Shown here piece by piece: positions 9,262 through 17,215 of a stretch of DNA of 64,000 nucleotides (position 1 is the stretch's first letter; every line of letters begins with the position of its first letter). The notes beneath the pieces are model-generated. The model ran no database searches, was not told where the DNA came from, and saw only the letters and a list, made by a program, of their open reading frames with translations. The translations under genes were made by a program, and so were the position numbers. The stretch comes from Terriglobia bacterium (GTDB lineage Bacteria > Acidobacteriota > Terriglobia > JAJPHL01): positions 62,001-126,000 of the forward strand of contig JAJPHL010000036.1 of assembly GCA_021325275.1 (NCBI GenBank), given 5' to 3'.

Positions 9262-9960
9262 TTAAAGGGCGGATTGAATTTCTTCGACCACGCGCGCGGC
9301 GGCCGCGACGGGATCGGCGTCGCCGGTGATCGGGCGGCCCACCACAATGTAGTCGGCGCCGGCGGACGCGGCGTCGGCGGGACTCGCGGGACGCTGGTGA
9401 TCGTGCGTCGACGCGGCCCATGCGGGACGCACCGCCGGACTTACGAGCAAAAACTTGGGACCGAACCGCTCGCGCAACGCCCGCATTTCGCGCGGCGACG
9501 CGACCACGCCGTCGAGCCCTGCTTCGTGGGCGGCAGCGGCGAGTCGCAGCACTTCTTCGGAAGTCGTGGGAAGGCTTGTGAGCACTGTGACCGCGATGAT
9601 TTTCGTTTCCGGCCGCACGGCGCGCGACGCCTCGGCCGCGGCGCGCATCATTTCCGCGCCACCTGAAGCGTGAACGTTAAACACCGTGACGCCCATGCGC
9701 GCGGATTCACGCGCCGCCGCCGCCACCGTGCGCGGGATATCGTGAAACTTCATATCGAGAAATACCGGAGCGCCGCGATCGACCAGTCGCCGGACGGCAT
9801 CGGGTCCCGCTTGCAGGAAAAGTTCAGGACCGATCTTGAAGAGTCCCGCGGCGCCATTCAGGCGTTCGAAAAGCTCGAACGCCGGCGCGACGGAAGGAAA
9901 GTCGAGCGCGACAGCGAGTTTTTGTATTGCGGATGGCGATGGCGCAGTCATGGAGGTCAT
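9262..9960 (-). CDS. pyrF: Orotidine 5'-phosphate decarboxylase
   Basis: 232 residues, typical for the bacterial type I enzyme. Visible hallmarks are KLAVALDFPS at the first strand, the catalytic signature FLDMKFHDIPRTV (D-x-K-x-x-D), VFNVHASGG, and the phosphate-binding end GADYIVVGRPITGDADP. It removes CO2 from OMP to give UMP, the last step of pyrimidine synthesis. Two ATG codons (9960 and 9951) are possible; the first is used. The stop is 12 bp before selB and the start is 5 bp after brnA, so the four genes probably share a transcript. Confidence 0.95.
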   Translation of the reverse strand: MTSMTAPSPSAIQKLAVALDFPSVAPAFELFERLNGAAGLFKIGPELFLQAGPDAVRRLVDRGAPVFLDMKFHDIPRTVAAAARESARMGVTVFNVHASGGAEMMRAAAEASRAVRPETKIIAVTVLTSLPTTSEEVLRLAAAAHEAGLDGVVASPREMRALRERFGPKFLLVSPAVRPAWAASTHDHQRPASPADAASAGADYIVVGRPITGDADPVAAAARVVEEIQSAL

Positions 9961-9965
9961 GGTAT

Positions 9966-10277
9966 TTATCGCTCGTTCATCAAGGCTTGGTGCAGAACGG
10001 ATTTTATGTAGGTTTGGTACGGCAAGCCTTTTTTTCCGGCTTGGCTCCGAGCGAGCTCTAAATCCTTCTCCGCGATTCGAATCGTTATGTTCTTCGACGC
10101 ACGGGCTTCCTGCACGAGCCGGTGGGCTAAGCCGCGCTCGGCAGTACCATCCGCCATCGCGTTCCTGAGATTCCTTTCGACCATTCGTCGATTGTCATAC
10201 CACCATTGCGCCTCGTCCGCTTCGCTTGAGAACTTTGGAATCTTCCGTCTCGTGGTCGGCATTGTTTTCGTTGCCAT
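9966..10277 (-). CDS. BrnA-like ribbon-helix-helix antitoxin (orphan)
   Basis: 103 residues from the ATG at 10277; a TTG start at 10328 is possible but less likely. The N-terminus (KIPKFSSEADEAQWWYDN) is the linker typical of CopG/BrnA antitoxins, and the C-terminus (ITIRIAEKDLELARSQAGKK, then YQTYIKSVLHQAL) forms a ribbon-helix-helix DNA-binding motif. In BrnTA systems BrnA binds the BrnT RNase and represses the operon. No intact toxin gene is present; upstream there is only a short stretch resembling a BrnT N-terminus (10319-10345). It is followed by pyrF 5 bp later, so it may now regulate or merely precede that operon. Confidence 0.72.
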   Translation of the reverse strand: MATKTMPTTRRKIPKFSSEADEAQWWYDNRRMVERNLRNAMADGTAERGLAHRLVQEARASKNITIRIAEKDLELARSQAGKKGLPYQTYIKSVLHQALMNER

Positions 10278-10318
10278 CGAAGCTCGTTTACTCGATCGAT
10301 ACAGCCGTCGCGTGTGCC

Positions 10319-10345
10319 GTCGTCCCAATCGAAGGCGACCCTGTC
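10319..10345 (-). pseudogene. BrnT-like toxin remnant (N-terminus only)
   Basis: Minus-strand translation gives RVAFDWDDGTRDG, matching the usual opening of BrnT RNase toxins (FDWDDGN-type). The reading continues as unrelated residues, and the HGV motif and RNase core are missing. The piece sits directly upstream of brnA, where brnT normally lies. The match is short, so this is a tentative call. Confidence 0.35.
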
Positions 10346-10358
10346 GGACGCCTCCTAC

Positions 10359-10364
10359 ATTATA
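10359..10364 (-). promoter_or_regulatory. Perfect -10 box (TATAAT) upstream of brnA
   Basis: TATAAT on the minus strand, followed after 2 nt by AGGAGG (10356-10351). No canonical -35 hexamer is seen. No ATG, GTG or TTG lies at the proper distance after AGGAGG in the BrnT-like frame, which suggests that the first gene of the original operon has lost its start. Confidence 0.5.
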
Positions 10365-10397
10365 CGTTTGTCTGTATCAGCGCCGGAAGGCGAATCC

Positions 10398-12482
10398 TCA
10401 GGGTCGAGGAGGACCGCCCGCCTGCATCCGCCGCAATCCCTCGGCGACGCCCACCTTCGGCGACCACCCGAGTTTCTCACGCGCGGCCGTACAATCGAAC
10501 GTGATCGGCGACAGCGACGATGCCACGCGATAGCGCGACAACGGCACCGGCCGGCGCAACACCGCGCCCAACATCTCCACGCCGATCGCCAGCAAGTTCA
10601 CAACGAAGCGCGGGACTCTTACGATTGGCGCGTTCGGTTCGGCCAGGCGCGCGACTTGTTCCTGTGTGTACATCGGCGCATCAACCAACAAGAAGATTTC
10701 GCCGGTCCAAATACTGCGTTTTTCCGCCAGGCGTATCGCGTCGACCACGTCGTCGACCCATACCAGCGGAAGAATCTGCCGGCCGTCACCCAAAATCACG
10801 ATGCGCTTCCCCGCCCGTCGACCGACCGACGGCGCGAGCATCTCCGTGCCGGGTCCCGCGATTTGCCCGGGGCGCAAAATCACGGCGGACACGCCGTCGT
10901 CCTTCACGGCTGCGCGCACCAACAGCTCGGCGGCGAGTTTGTGTTGCGTATACGCGCCGCGACGCTCCGGATATTGCTCCAGCGGAAAATCCTCGCGCGC
11001 GGGAACGCCCGCCACGCCCGCCGACCAGTGCATCACGCTCAGCGAACTGATGTACACAAGCTTCGGCATCGCGTGCTTCTTGATGCTCGCCAGCAAATTT
11101 CGCGTACCGGCGGCGCAACCGCGCTCGAAATCTTCCGGGCTTCCTGACATTGCTCCACCGACGTGATAGATCAGCGACACGCCGGCCACCGCGCGATCCA
11201 TCGCCGCGGCGTCGCCGAGATCGCCGAGAATCACTTCGATGCGTGGATCGTTCTTCACACTCGCCGGCGGATCGCGCCGCACGAAGACTCGCAACTTCTC
11301 GCCTTCCGGCAGTTCCGAAAGAAGTCTCGCGAGCAAATGCTTGCCCAAAAATCCCGACGCGCCTGTGAGCAAAGTTTTTCCGGTGAGCGTTTGCGGAAAC
11401 GACGCGAGCAAGTTTTTCTTGTGCTCGTCGGCCACGCGCGCGACGCGCTCGGTCCAATCGACAATCGGGCGCGCGTCCTCCACTGTGCTGGGCGCGGGCC
11501 GGCCCGCCGCGAGCGCAGCGTAGTAGTCCGCGATCATGGTGCGCAAACCTTGATACGGCAAAATCTTCTTGCGCAAAAAGCGCAGCACGTTCGACGGCAC
11601 TTGCACCAGCGTGCTCAGCGCCTCGCGCAGCGGATTCCAGGCGCGCTCGATCGCTTTCGGCATCGGCGACGTGCGGCGCGTAGTCACGGCCATCGAAAAA
11701 AGGTCGGCGCGCAGGACGCCACGCGTCCCTTGCACCACGAGCAGGCTTTGCAGGGGCCGCACGTTCCAGGAAAGCTGGATTTGTCCCGACCCTTTCGCGC
11801 AACGCACCACGGCGCGCCACTCGTCGCACAACAAGTTGGGATCGCCGCCTTTGGTTGCGAACCACGCTTGCACGTCGCGAATCTCACCGAGAAACGCGGC
11901 CATCAGATACAGCGCGTGTACACCCAAATCGCGGAACGGATAGCCGCCGTCGCGATATTGCGGCGGCACGGGACCTCCCGGCCATGGCGGATAGTCGGAG
12001 CTACGGAAATAATCGACGGTCAGCAGATCGCCGAGCGCGCCCGAGCGCGCGATGTCGAGCGCGCGCCTCACAAACGGATCAGCCAGCAGCGAGTGATTCA
12101 CGCCCACCGTTTTTCCCGCGCGGCGCGCCGCGTCGGCGATGCGGTCGCAATCTTCCACCGTGGTGGCGAGCGGCTTTTCGACGAAAACGTGCAGACCCAA
12201 CTCCAGCGCCTCGATCGCCACCAGCGCATGGAACGCGGGCGGCGTGAGCACATGCACTACGTCGAGCTTTTCGGCCGCTGCCATTTCCTTCAGCGACGTG
12301 TACACGCCGGGGATCGCAAATCGCTCGGCGATCGCCGCGGCTTTCGCGCGGTCGAGGTCGCAGATCGCCGCTAAAGTCACGCCCGGCACGGCGCGCAGGG
12401 CCATCACATGGTATTCGCAGATATAGCCCGCGCCGACTAGACCGGCGCGCAGGGTTTGTTGGTGGGTCGCCTCGGAAGCCAT
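10398..12482 (-). CDS. Fused Gfo/Idh/MocA oxidoreductase - NAD-dependent epimerase
   Basis: About 694 residues with two complete enzymes in one chain. The first half is a Gfo/Idh/MocA dehydrogenase: Rossmann LRAGLVGAGYICEYH, ICDLD, the catalytic EKPLATT motif, GVNHS and a C-terminal alpha/beta domain. After DEHKKNLLASFPQTLTGK comes an extended short-chain dehydrogenase: TGASGFLGKHLL, YHVGGAMSG, SSLSVMHWS and the catalytic pair YTQHK, ending KLGWSPKVGVAEGLRRM. The joint suggests two consecutive steps on a nucleotide-sugar or cyclic polyol, but the substrate is unknown. The start at 12482 is preferred because TACAAT lies 10 nt upstream; ATG 12494 is an alternative. Confidence 0.82.
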   Translation of the reverse strand: MASEATHQQTLRAGLVGAGYICEYHVMALRAVPGVTLAAICDLDRAKAAAIAERFAIPGVYTSLKEMAAAEKLDVVHVLTPPAFHALVAIEALELGLHVFVEKPLATTVEDCDRIADAARRAGKTVGVNHSLLADPFVRRALDIARSGALGDLLTVDYFRSSDYPPWPGGPVPPQYRDGGYPFRDLGVHALYLMAAFLGEIRDVQAWFATKGGDPNLLCDEWRAVVRCAKGSGQIQLSWNVRPLQSLLVVQGTRGVLRADLFSMAVTTRRTSPMPKAIERAWNPLREALSTLVQVPSNVLRFLRKKILPYQGLRTMIADYYAALAAGRPAPSTVEDARPIVDWTERVARVADEHKKNLLASFPQTLTGKTLLTGASGFLGKHLLARLLSELPEGEKLRVFVRRDPPASVKNDPRIEVILGDLGDAAAMDRAVAGVSLIYHVGGAMSGSPEDFERGCAAGTRNLLASIKKHAMPKLVYISSLSVMHWSAGVAGVPAREDFPLEQYPERRGAYTQHKLAAELLVRAAVKDDGVSAVILRPGQIAGPGTEMLAPSVGRRAGKRIVILGDGRQILPLVWVDDVVDAIRLAEKRSIWTGEIFLLVDAPMYTQEQVARLAEPNAPIVRVPRFVVNLLAIGVEMLGAVLRRPVPLSRYRVASSLSPITFDCTAAREKLGWSPKVGVAEGLRRMQAGGPPRP

Positions 12483-12706
12483 CGAAACAAACATTGTAGC
12501 AGCAGTGTGGCAGTAAGTTGCTCCAGCTGTGGCGCTTCTCCGTAATTCCATTTTACATAACTTAGCATTTCAAAATTTGTAGATCACTGAAGTATCTGAA
12601 TCCAATACGCATAAGGCTTTCAGTAAGAACGTGATAGCCGCCGACGCCGGGCGCGAGCATTGGAATCAATCGTGCTCTAAGATATGCTAGGGTTGGCGAG
12701 CGTGCC
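12483..12706. other. AT-rich divergent intergenic region
   Basis: This stretch is clearly richer in A and T than the rest of the window, for example around 12550-12620. It separates the oxidoreductase fusion from the sensor kinase and must hold both promoters. A sigma-54-like GG/GC pair near 12507-12521 has wrong spacing. A TATGCT box at 12683-12688 could serve the kinase gene 18 nt downstream. No small gene is supported. Confidence 0.5.
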
Positions 12707-15673
12707 ATGACAGCTCAGGGTTTCAAGCCCGGATTCCGCGCGATTGTCGCTGGTTTGGCGACCGTAGCGGCTATTACGCTCGGCTACTTCAATCTCTACC
12801 AACACCGCATTTTCCATCCGGTTTACGACGGCGTCACATGGGTGGACGCCGACCACGGGGTGATCGCGCAGGCCGTGGCGAAAAACGGTCCCGGCGAAAC
12901 CAGCGGCATTCGCGCCGGCGACATGCTGATCAGCATCAATCACACCGACGTGCAATCCACGGCGCGCGTGGCACGGATTCTCGATCACCTGCACGATTGG
13001 CAAACCGCCGACTACACGCTTTCGCGCGAGGGCCAGCCATTTCCGGCCAAGGTGATTTTGGAGCCGGAGCATTCCAACCTGATTTGGTATTTGCGCGCGG
13101 TAGGAATGCTCTATCTCGGCGTGGGATTGTTCGTTTTGTTGCGCCGTCCCAACGCCCCGCGCTCGGGACACTTTTACGTTTTTTGTCTGGCATCGTTCGC
13201 GCTGTATTTTTATCACTACACCGGAAAATTCAATCCCTTCGATTGGACCATCTACTGGCTGAATGTGATCGCGTGGCTCGCCCAGCCGCCCTTGTTCCTG
13301 CATTTCGCGCTGGTCTTTCCGAAGCCGAAGCCATTCGTGTCGCGCCATCGCTTGGCGATTCCGTTGCTGTACCTGCCCAGCGGACTGCTGCTGATGTTGC
13401 ACGCCAGCGTGGCCATCGATTTTCTGCGCGTGCACATGCCGCTCACGACCGTCCGCTGGGGCCTGGACCGCGTGGAGCTGCTGTACATGGGCGTGATCTA
13501 CCTCGCGGCGGCCGCCGTGCTGCACCATACCTATCGCAAGGCCGACACGGTTGTGCTGCGCCAGCAGATGAAATGGGTGACGCGCGGAACCACTGCGGCG
13601 ATCCTGCCGTTCGTCTGCGTCTACGTGCTGCAGTACGCGCTAGGCAAAGTGCCGTCGCCGGCGCTGAACGTGTTTGTGCTGGCGCTGGCGTTGATCCCGA
13701 TCACCTTCGGTTACGCGATTTTCCGCTGGCGCTTGATGGACGTGGACATTTTGTTCCGCCGCGGTATCGTGTACACGCTGGCGACCGCCGTTCTCGTGGC
13801 GTTTTACTTCGCGTTGGCTGCGCTCGCCGGCGTGATGCTGCAGCCGGTGCTGCCGGAAACGGGTCCTTGGGGATGGATCGTTGCGGTCGTCGTCGCCGCG
13901 TTTCTCCTCCAGCCGTTGCGGAACAGCATTCAGGAGCGCTTGGACCGGTTTTTCTATCAAGAGAGTTACGACTACCGCCGGACACTCATCGAATTTGGCC
14001 GCGACATCAGCGCGGAAGTGGATCTCGACCGCCTGCTCGATCGCACGCTCGATCGCCTGTCGCGCACGCTCGGTGTCGACGGCGTGGCGGTGTTCCTGGT
14101 GAGCGATGAAAGCGAAGCCGGCGCGGCGGAACCGGTGGTGAGTCTGGCGAAGTCGCTGGGCGTGGCGTATCACAGCACACTCGACCTGTCGTTCCTCGAT
14201 CCGCGCACTCTGCGGGCCGCGCATCGCGCGCTGTTTTTCGAAAACGTTCATCAAGCGGTCACCGAAACTCCGTCGGCGCGCCGCACGATCGAGGATTTGG
14301 AACTGCACTACTACGTTCCGTGCCAGGCGCAGGGCCGCGTGGTCGGATACTTGGGACTCGGCAAAACACACGACGGCGATTTTCTCTCCACCGAAGACGT
14401 CGCGCTGATCGAAACGCTGAGCGGATATCTCGGCACGGCGATTGAAAACGCGCGCCTCTATCGCCGCCTGGAACGCAAGGTAGCGCAGTACGAGCGGCTG
14501 AAGGAATACAGCGAAAACATCGTGGAGTCGGTGAACGTCGGCATCATGGCGCTCGATCTGGAAGACCGCATCGAGAGCTGGAACACGCAAGTGGAGCTGA
14601 TGTACGGCGTGACGCGCGATCGCGCGATCGGCTGCCGCATCGACGAAGTGTTTCCGCCCGATCTGGTCGCCGAGTTGATGCGTTTGCGGTCCACCGAGAA
14701 TCCCACCGGCATTCACAATTTGTACAAGTATCGCGTGAAGACTAGCGCCGGCTCCGAGCGCGTCTTCAACGTGGCGGTGGCGCCGCTGGTTTCCAAGGAT
14801 TTTCAGATGGTCGGGCGTTTGGTGGTTTTCGACGACATCACCGAGCGCATGGACCTGGAACGCCAAGTGGCGCACGCCGACAAACTCAGTTCCATTGGAT
14901 TGCTCGCCGCCGGCGTGGCGCACGAAGTGAACACGCCGCTGGCGGTGATCTCGAGCTACGCGCAGATGCTGGCCAAGCAAATGCCGGAAGACGATCCGCG
15001 CTGGAAGCTGCTGGAGCGCATCAACCGGTCGACGTTCCGGGCGTCGGAGATTGTGAACAACTTGTTGAATTTCTCGCGCACCGGCAGCGCGGAATTTGCG
15101 GACGTGGATTTGAATCAGGTTGTGGGCGACACGCTGGCGCTCTTGGAGCACCAGTTCAAGACGGGTCGCATCACGGTGAACAGGCGCGTGGCTTCGATGG
15201 CCGACGAGGCCGCGCCTGATCGCCTGATCATCCACGGAAATTCCGGCAAATTGCAGCAGGTGTTTTTGAATTTGTTCCTGAACGCGCGCGAGGCCATGCC
15301 GGAAGGCGGCATGCTCACCGTTTCCGCCGAGGCCCGCGATTCGCGCGTGCTGGTGCGCGTGAGCGACACGGGTCAAGGGATCGATCCTCGCAACGTCGAG
15401 CGGATTTACGATCCGTTCTTCACCACGAAACCGCCGAAGGGCAAAGTTCGCACGGAAGCTCCTCGTGAAAACGAAGCGTTTCGCGGCGGCACCGGACTGG
15501 GATTGTCGGTGACCTACGGAATTGTGCAGGAGCACGCCGGAAAAATCGCGGTGGAATCGACGTCGATGCGCGGAACGACGTTCGCGCTGGAATTTCCGCT
15601 GGCCGCGCCGCGAGCCTCCCAGACGAGTTCGGACGCCAACGCCGCCGCAGTCGCCGTTCGGAGGCAGGCTTGA
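12707..15673 (+). CDS. Membrane sensor histidine kinase with PDZ, GAF and PAS domains
   Basis: 988 residues. A membrane segment (about 10-28) is followed by a PDZ-like domain (AVAKNGPGETSGIRAGDML, about 55-115), then several membrane helices (about 125-400), a GAF domain (about 425-590) and a PAS domain (SENIVESVNVGIMALDLEDR, about 605-720). The kinase core has its H box at His739 (AAGVAHEVNTPLAVI), the N box FLNLFLNAREAMPEGG, and the G boxes DTGQGID and GGTGLGLSV. It resembles NtrB/AtoS-like kinases. The response regulator gene begins 10 bp downstream, so the two form one signalling pair. The PDZ domain probably lies outside the cytoplasmic membrane and could sense envelope peptides; this is inference. 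Confidence 0.92.
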   Translation: MTAQGFKPGFRAIVAGLATVAAITLGYFNLYQHRIFHPVYDGVTWVDADHGVIAQAVAKNGPGETSGIRAGDMLISINHTDVQSTARVARILDHLHDWQTADYTLSREGQPFPAKVILEPEHSNLIWYLRAVGMLYLGVGLFVLLRRPNAPRSGHFYVFCLASFALYFYHYTGKFNPFDWTIYWLNVIAWLAQPPLFLHFALVFPKPKPFVSRHRLAIPLLYLPSGLLLMLHASVAIDFLRVHMPLTTVRWGLDRVELLYMGVIYLAAAAVLHHTYRKADTVVLRQQMKWVTRGTTAAILPFVCVYVLQYALGKVPSPALNVFVLALALIPITFGYAIFRWRLMDVDILFRRGIVYTLATAVLVAFYFALAALAGVMLQPVLPETGPWGWIVAVVVAAFLLQPLRNSIQERLDRFFYQESYDYRRTLIEFGRDISAEVDLDRLLDRTLDRLSRTLGVDGVAVFLVSDESEAGAAEPVVSLAKSLGVAYHSTLDLSFLDPRTLRAAHRALFFENVHQAVTETPSARRTIEDLELHYYVPCQAQGRVVGYLGLGKTHDGDFLSTEDVALIETLSGYLGTAIENARLYRRLERKVAQYERLKEYSENIVESVNVGIMALDLEDRIESWNTQVELMYGVTRDRAIGCRIDEVFPPDLVAELMRLRSTENPTGIHNLYKYRVKTSAGSERVFNVAVAPLVSKDFQMVGRLVVFDDITERMDLERQVAHADKLSSIGLLAAGVAHEVNTPLAVISSYAQMLAKQMPEDDPRWKLLERINRSTFRASEIVNNLLNFSRTGSAEFADVDLNQVVGDTLALLEHQFKTGRITVNRRVASMADEAAPDRLIIHGNSGKLQQVFLNLFLNAREAMPEGGMLTVSAEARDSRVLVRVSDTGQGIDPRNVERIYDPFFTTKPPKGKVRTEAPRENEAFRGGTGLGLSVTYGIVQEHAGKIAVESTSMRGTTFALEFPLAAPRASQTSSDANAAAVAVRRQA

Positions 15674-15683
15674 GGCTTTTATC

Positions 15684-17105
15684 ATGAAAGAACGTCAGCA
15701 GGCCTCAGGAGGCTCTGTTCTGATCGTTGACGATGAAGTCGACGTTCGCGAGAGTCTCGAAACGCTGCTTTCCCTGGAAGGATTTCAAGTAGACACGGCC
15801 GACACGGCCGAAGGCGGACTGCGCCGCCTGGAGCGCAAGGCCTACGACACGGTGCTGCTCGATGTCGCGCTGCCCGATAAATCGGGCCTGGAAGCGCTCA
15901 TCGATTTCCGCCGCCTCGATCCGCAACTGCCCGTGCTGGTGATCACGGCGTACGGTTCGGTGGAAAACGCCGTCACCGCAATCCGCAACGGTGCGCTGAA
16001 TTTTCTCACCAAGCCTTGGGACAACGAGCAACTGGTCGCCGAAGTGCGAGCGGCCGTCGATCGCCGCCGCCTGACCGAAGAAAACGTCCAACTGAAGCGC
16101 GCCCTGCATCAACGCTACAGCTTTCCGAATATCGTGGGAAAGTCGGAGCCGATGCTGAAGATTTTCGACCTCGTCGAGCAGGTGGCGCCGTCGCGATCCA
16201 CCGTTTTGCTGACGGGGGAGAGCGGCACGGGAAAAGAAGTGATCGCCAAGGCGTTCCACGCGCGGAGTCCGCGCGCGCAAAACGCTTTTGTTCCCGTGAA
16301 CACCGGCAGCCTGCCACCGGAATTGCTCGAAAGCACGCTGTTCGGTCACGTGAAGGGCGCGTTTACCAGCGCGATCGCGTCCAAGCGCGGATTGTTTGAA
16401 GTGGCCGATCAAGGCACGCTCTTCCTCGATGAAATCGGCACCGTGGGTCCCGACATTCAGGCCAAACTTCTGCGCGTGATTCAAGAACGTGAGTTCATGC
16501 CGCTGGGGTCGAACGATACCATCAAGACGGACGTGCGCTTCATCGTCGCGACGAACGTCGATCTGCGCACGCTGGTGCAAGAAGGAAAATTCCGCGAGGA
16601 TCTTTACTATCGCCTGAACGTGATCACCGTGAACTTGCCGCCGCTGCGCGATCGCCGCGAGGACATCCCCGCGCTGGCCGATCATTTCCTGGTGAAATTC
16701 TGCGAGGAAAACCAGCGCCCGCTGCGGCGCTTCTCGCCCGAAGCGTTGCGCATGATGATGGATCACGATTGGCCCGGCAACGTGCGGGAACTGGAAAACG
16801 TCGTGGAGCGCGCCGTGGTGCTGTCGCGCGACGTATTGATCGAAACCGATTTGCTGCCGGAAGCGCTCACCTCCCGTACCGGCGCGTTTCTGCCGCTGAC
16901 CGGCGCGCGGCCCGGCGCGTCACTGTTCGAGATCATGGATGAATGCGAGCGTCACGTGATTACCGAGATGCTCGAAAAAAGCAACTGGAGCCAGACCGAA
17001 GCCGCCGAGCAGTTGCAGGTGCCGCTCTCCACGCTGAATCAAAAGATCAAGCGGTTGAATATCGAGATCAAGCGGAAAACGCGCGGTAAAGATTCTGCCG
17101 CGTAG
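15684..17105 (+). CDS. NtrC-family sigma-54-dependent response regulator
   Basis: 473 residues from the ATG at 15684; the frame remains open upstream inside the kinase gene. The receiver domain (about 8-125) has VDDE and the phospho-acceptor Asp60 in LLDVALPDKSG. The AAA+ domain (about 145-380) has Walker A GESGTGKE, Walker B GTLFLDEIG and the arginine-finger region FREDLYYRLNV. The sigma-54 contact loop reads GAFTSA (225-230) instead of GAFTGA. A Fis-type helix-turn-helix ends the protein (NWSQTEAAEQLQVPLSTLNQ). It is expected to activate sigma-54 promoters when phosphorylated by the adjacent kinase. No sigma-54 promoter was found in the window, so the targets are probably elsewhere. Confidence 0.95.
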   Translation: MKERQQASGGSVLIVDDEVDVRESLETLLSLEGFQVDTADTAEGGLRRLERKAYDTVLLDVALPDKSGLEALIDFRRLDPQLPVLVITAYGSVENAVTAIRNGALNFLTKPWDNEQLVAEVRAAVDRRRLTEENVQLKRALHQRYSFPNIVGKSEPMLKIFDLVEQVAPSRSTVLLTGESGTGKEVIAKAFHARSPRAQNAFVPVNTGSLPPELLESTLFGHVKGAFTSAIASKRGLFEVADQGTLFLDEIGTVGPDIQAKLLRVIQEREFMPLGSNDTIKTDVRFIVATNVDLRTLVQEGKFREDLYYRLNVITVNLPPLRDRREDIPALADHFLVKFCEENQRPLRRFSPEALRMMMDHDWPGNVRELENVVERAVVLSRDVLIETDLLPEALTSRTGAFLPLTGARPGASLFEIMDECERHVITEMLEKSNWSQTEAAEQLQVPLSTLNQKIKRLNIEIKRKTRGKDSAA

Positions 17106-17118
17106 CCCGGCGGTTTTA

Positions 17119-17199
17119 TTTAACGCAGAGGACGCAGAGAAAACCTGATTGATTCGATCGCTAGGTTTTCTCCGCGTCTCTGCGTCCTCTGCGTTGAAA
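17119..17199. repeat. CGCAGAG-type inverted repeat between convergent genes
   Basis: The left arm 17119-17145 contains AACGCAGAGGACGCAGAG followed by AAAACCT. The right arm 17162-17199 is its complement with a few extra bases (GACGCG). The transcript would fold into a stem of about 25 bp. It sits exactly between the ends of the response regulator and hydantoinase B genes, where it could end transcription from both sides. It is similar to 3210-3297. Confidence 0.82.
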
Positions 17200-17215
17200 G
17201 AACCCTTACCATTCG

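Noticed and set aside
10075-10087. GATTCGAATCG, which resembles a tRNA T-arm.
   Set aside because: It lies inside brnA, and no cloverleaf can be made. No tRNA was found in the window, including tRNA-Sec.
12507-12521. Sigma-54-like site TGGCAGTAAGTTGCT upstream of the sensor kinase.
   Set aside because: The GG and GC elements are one base too close compared with the strict -24/-12 spacing, and the CACG part is missing.
13640-15685. A 681-codon open frame antisense to the histidine kinase.
   Set aside because: Shadow of the kinase gene; no domain and no ribosome site.
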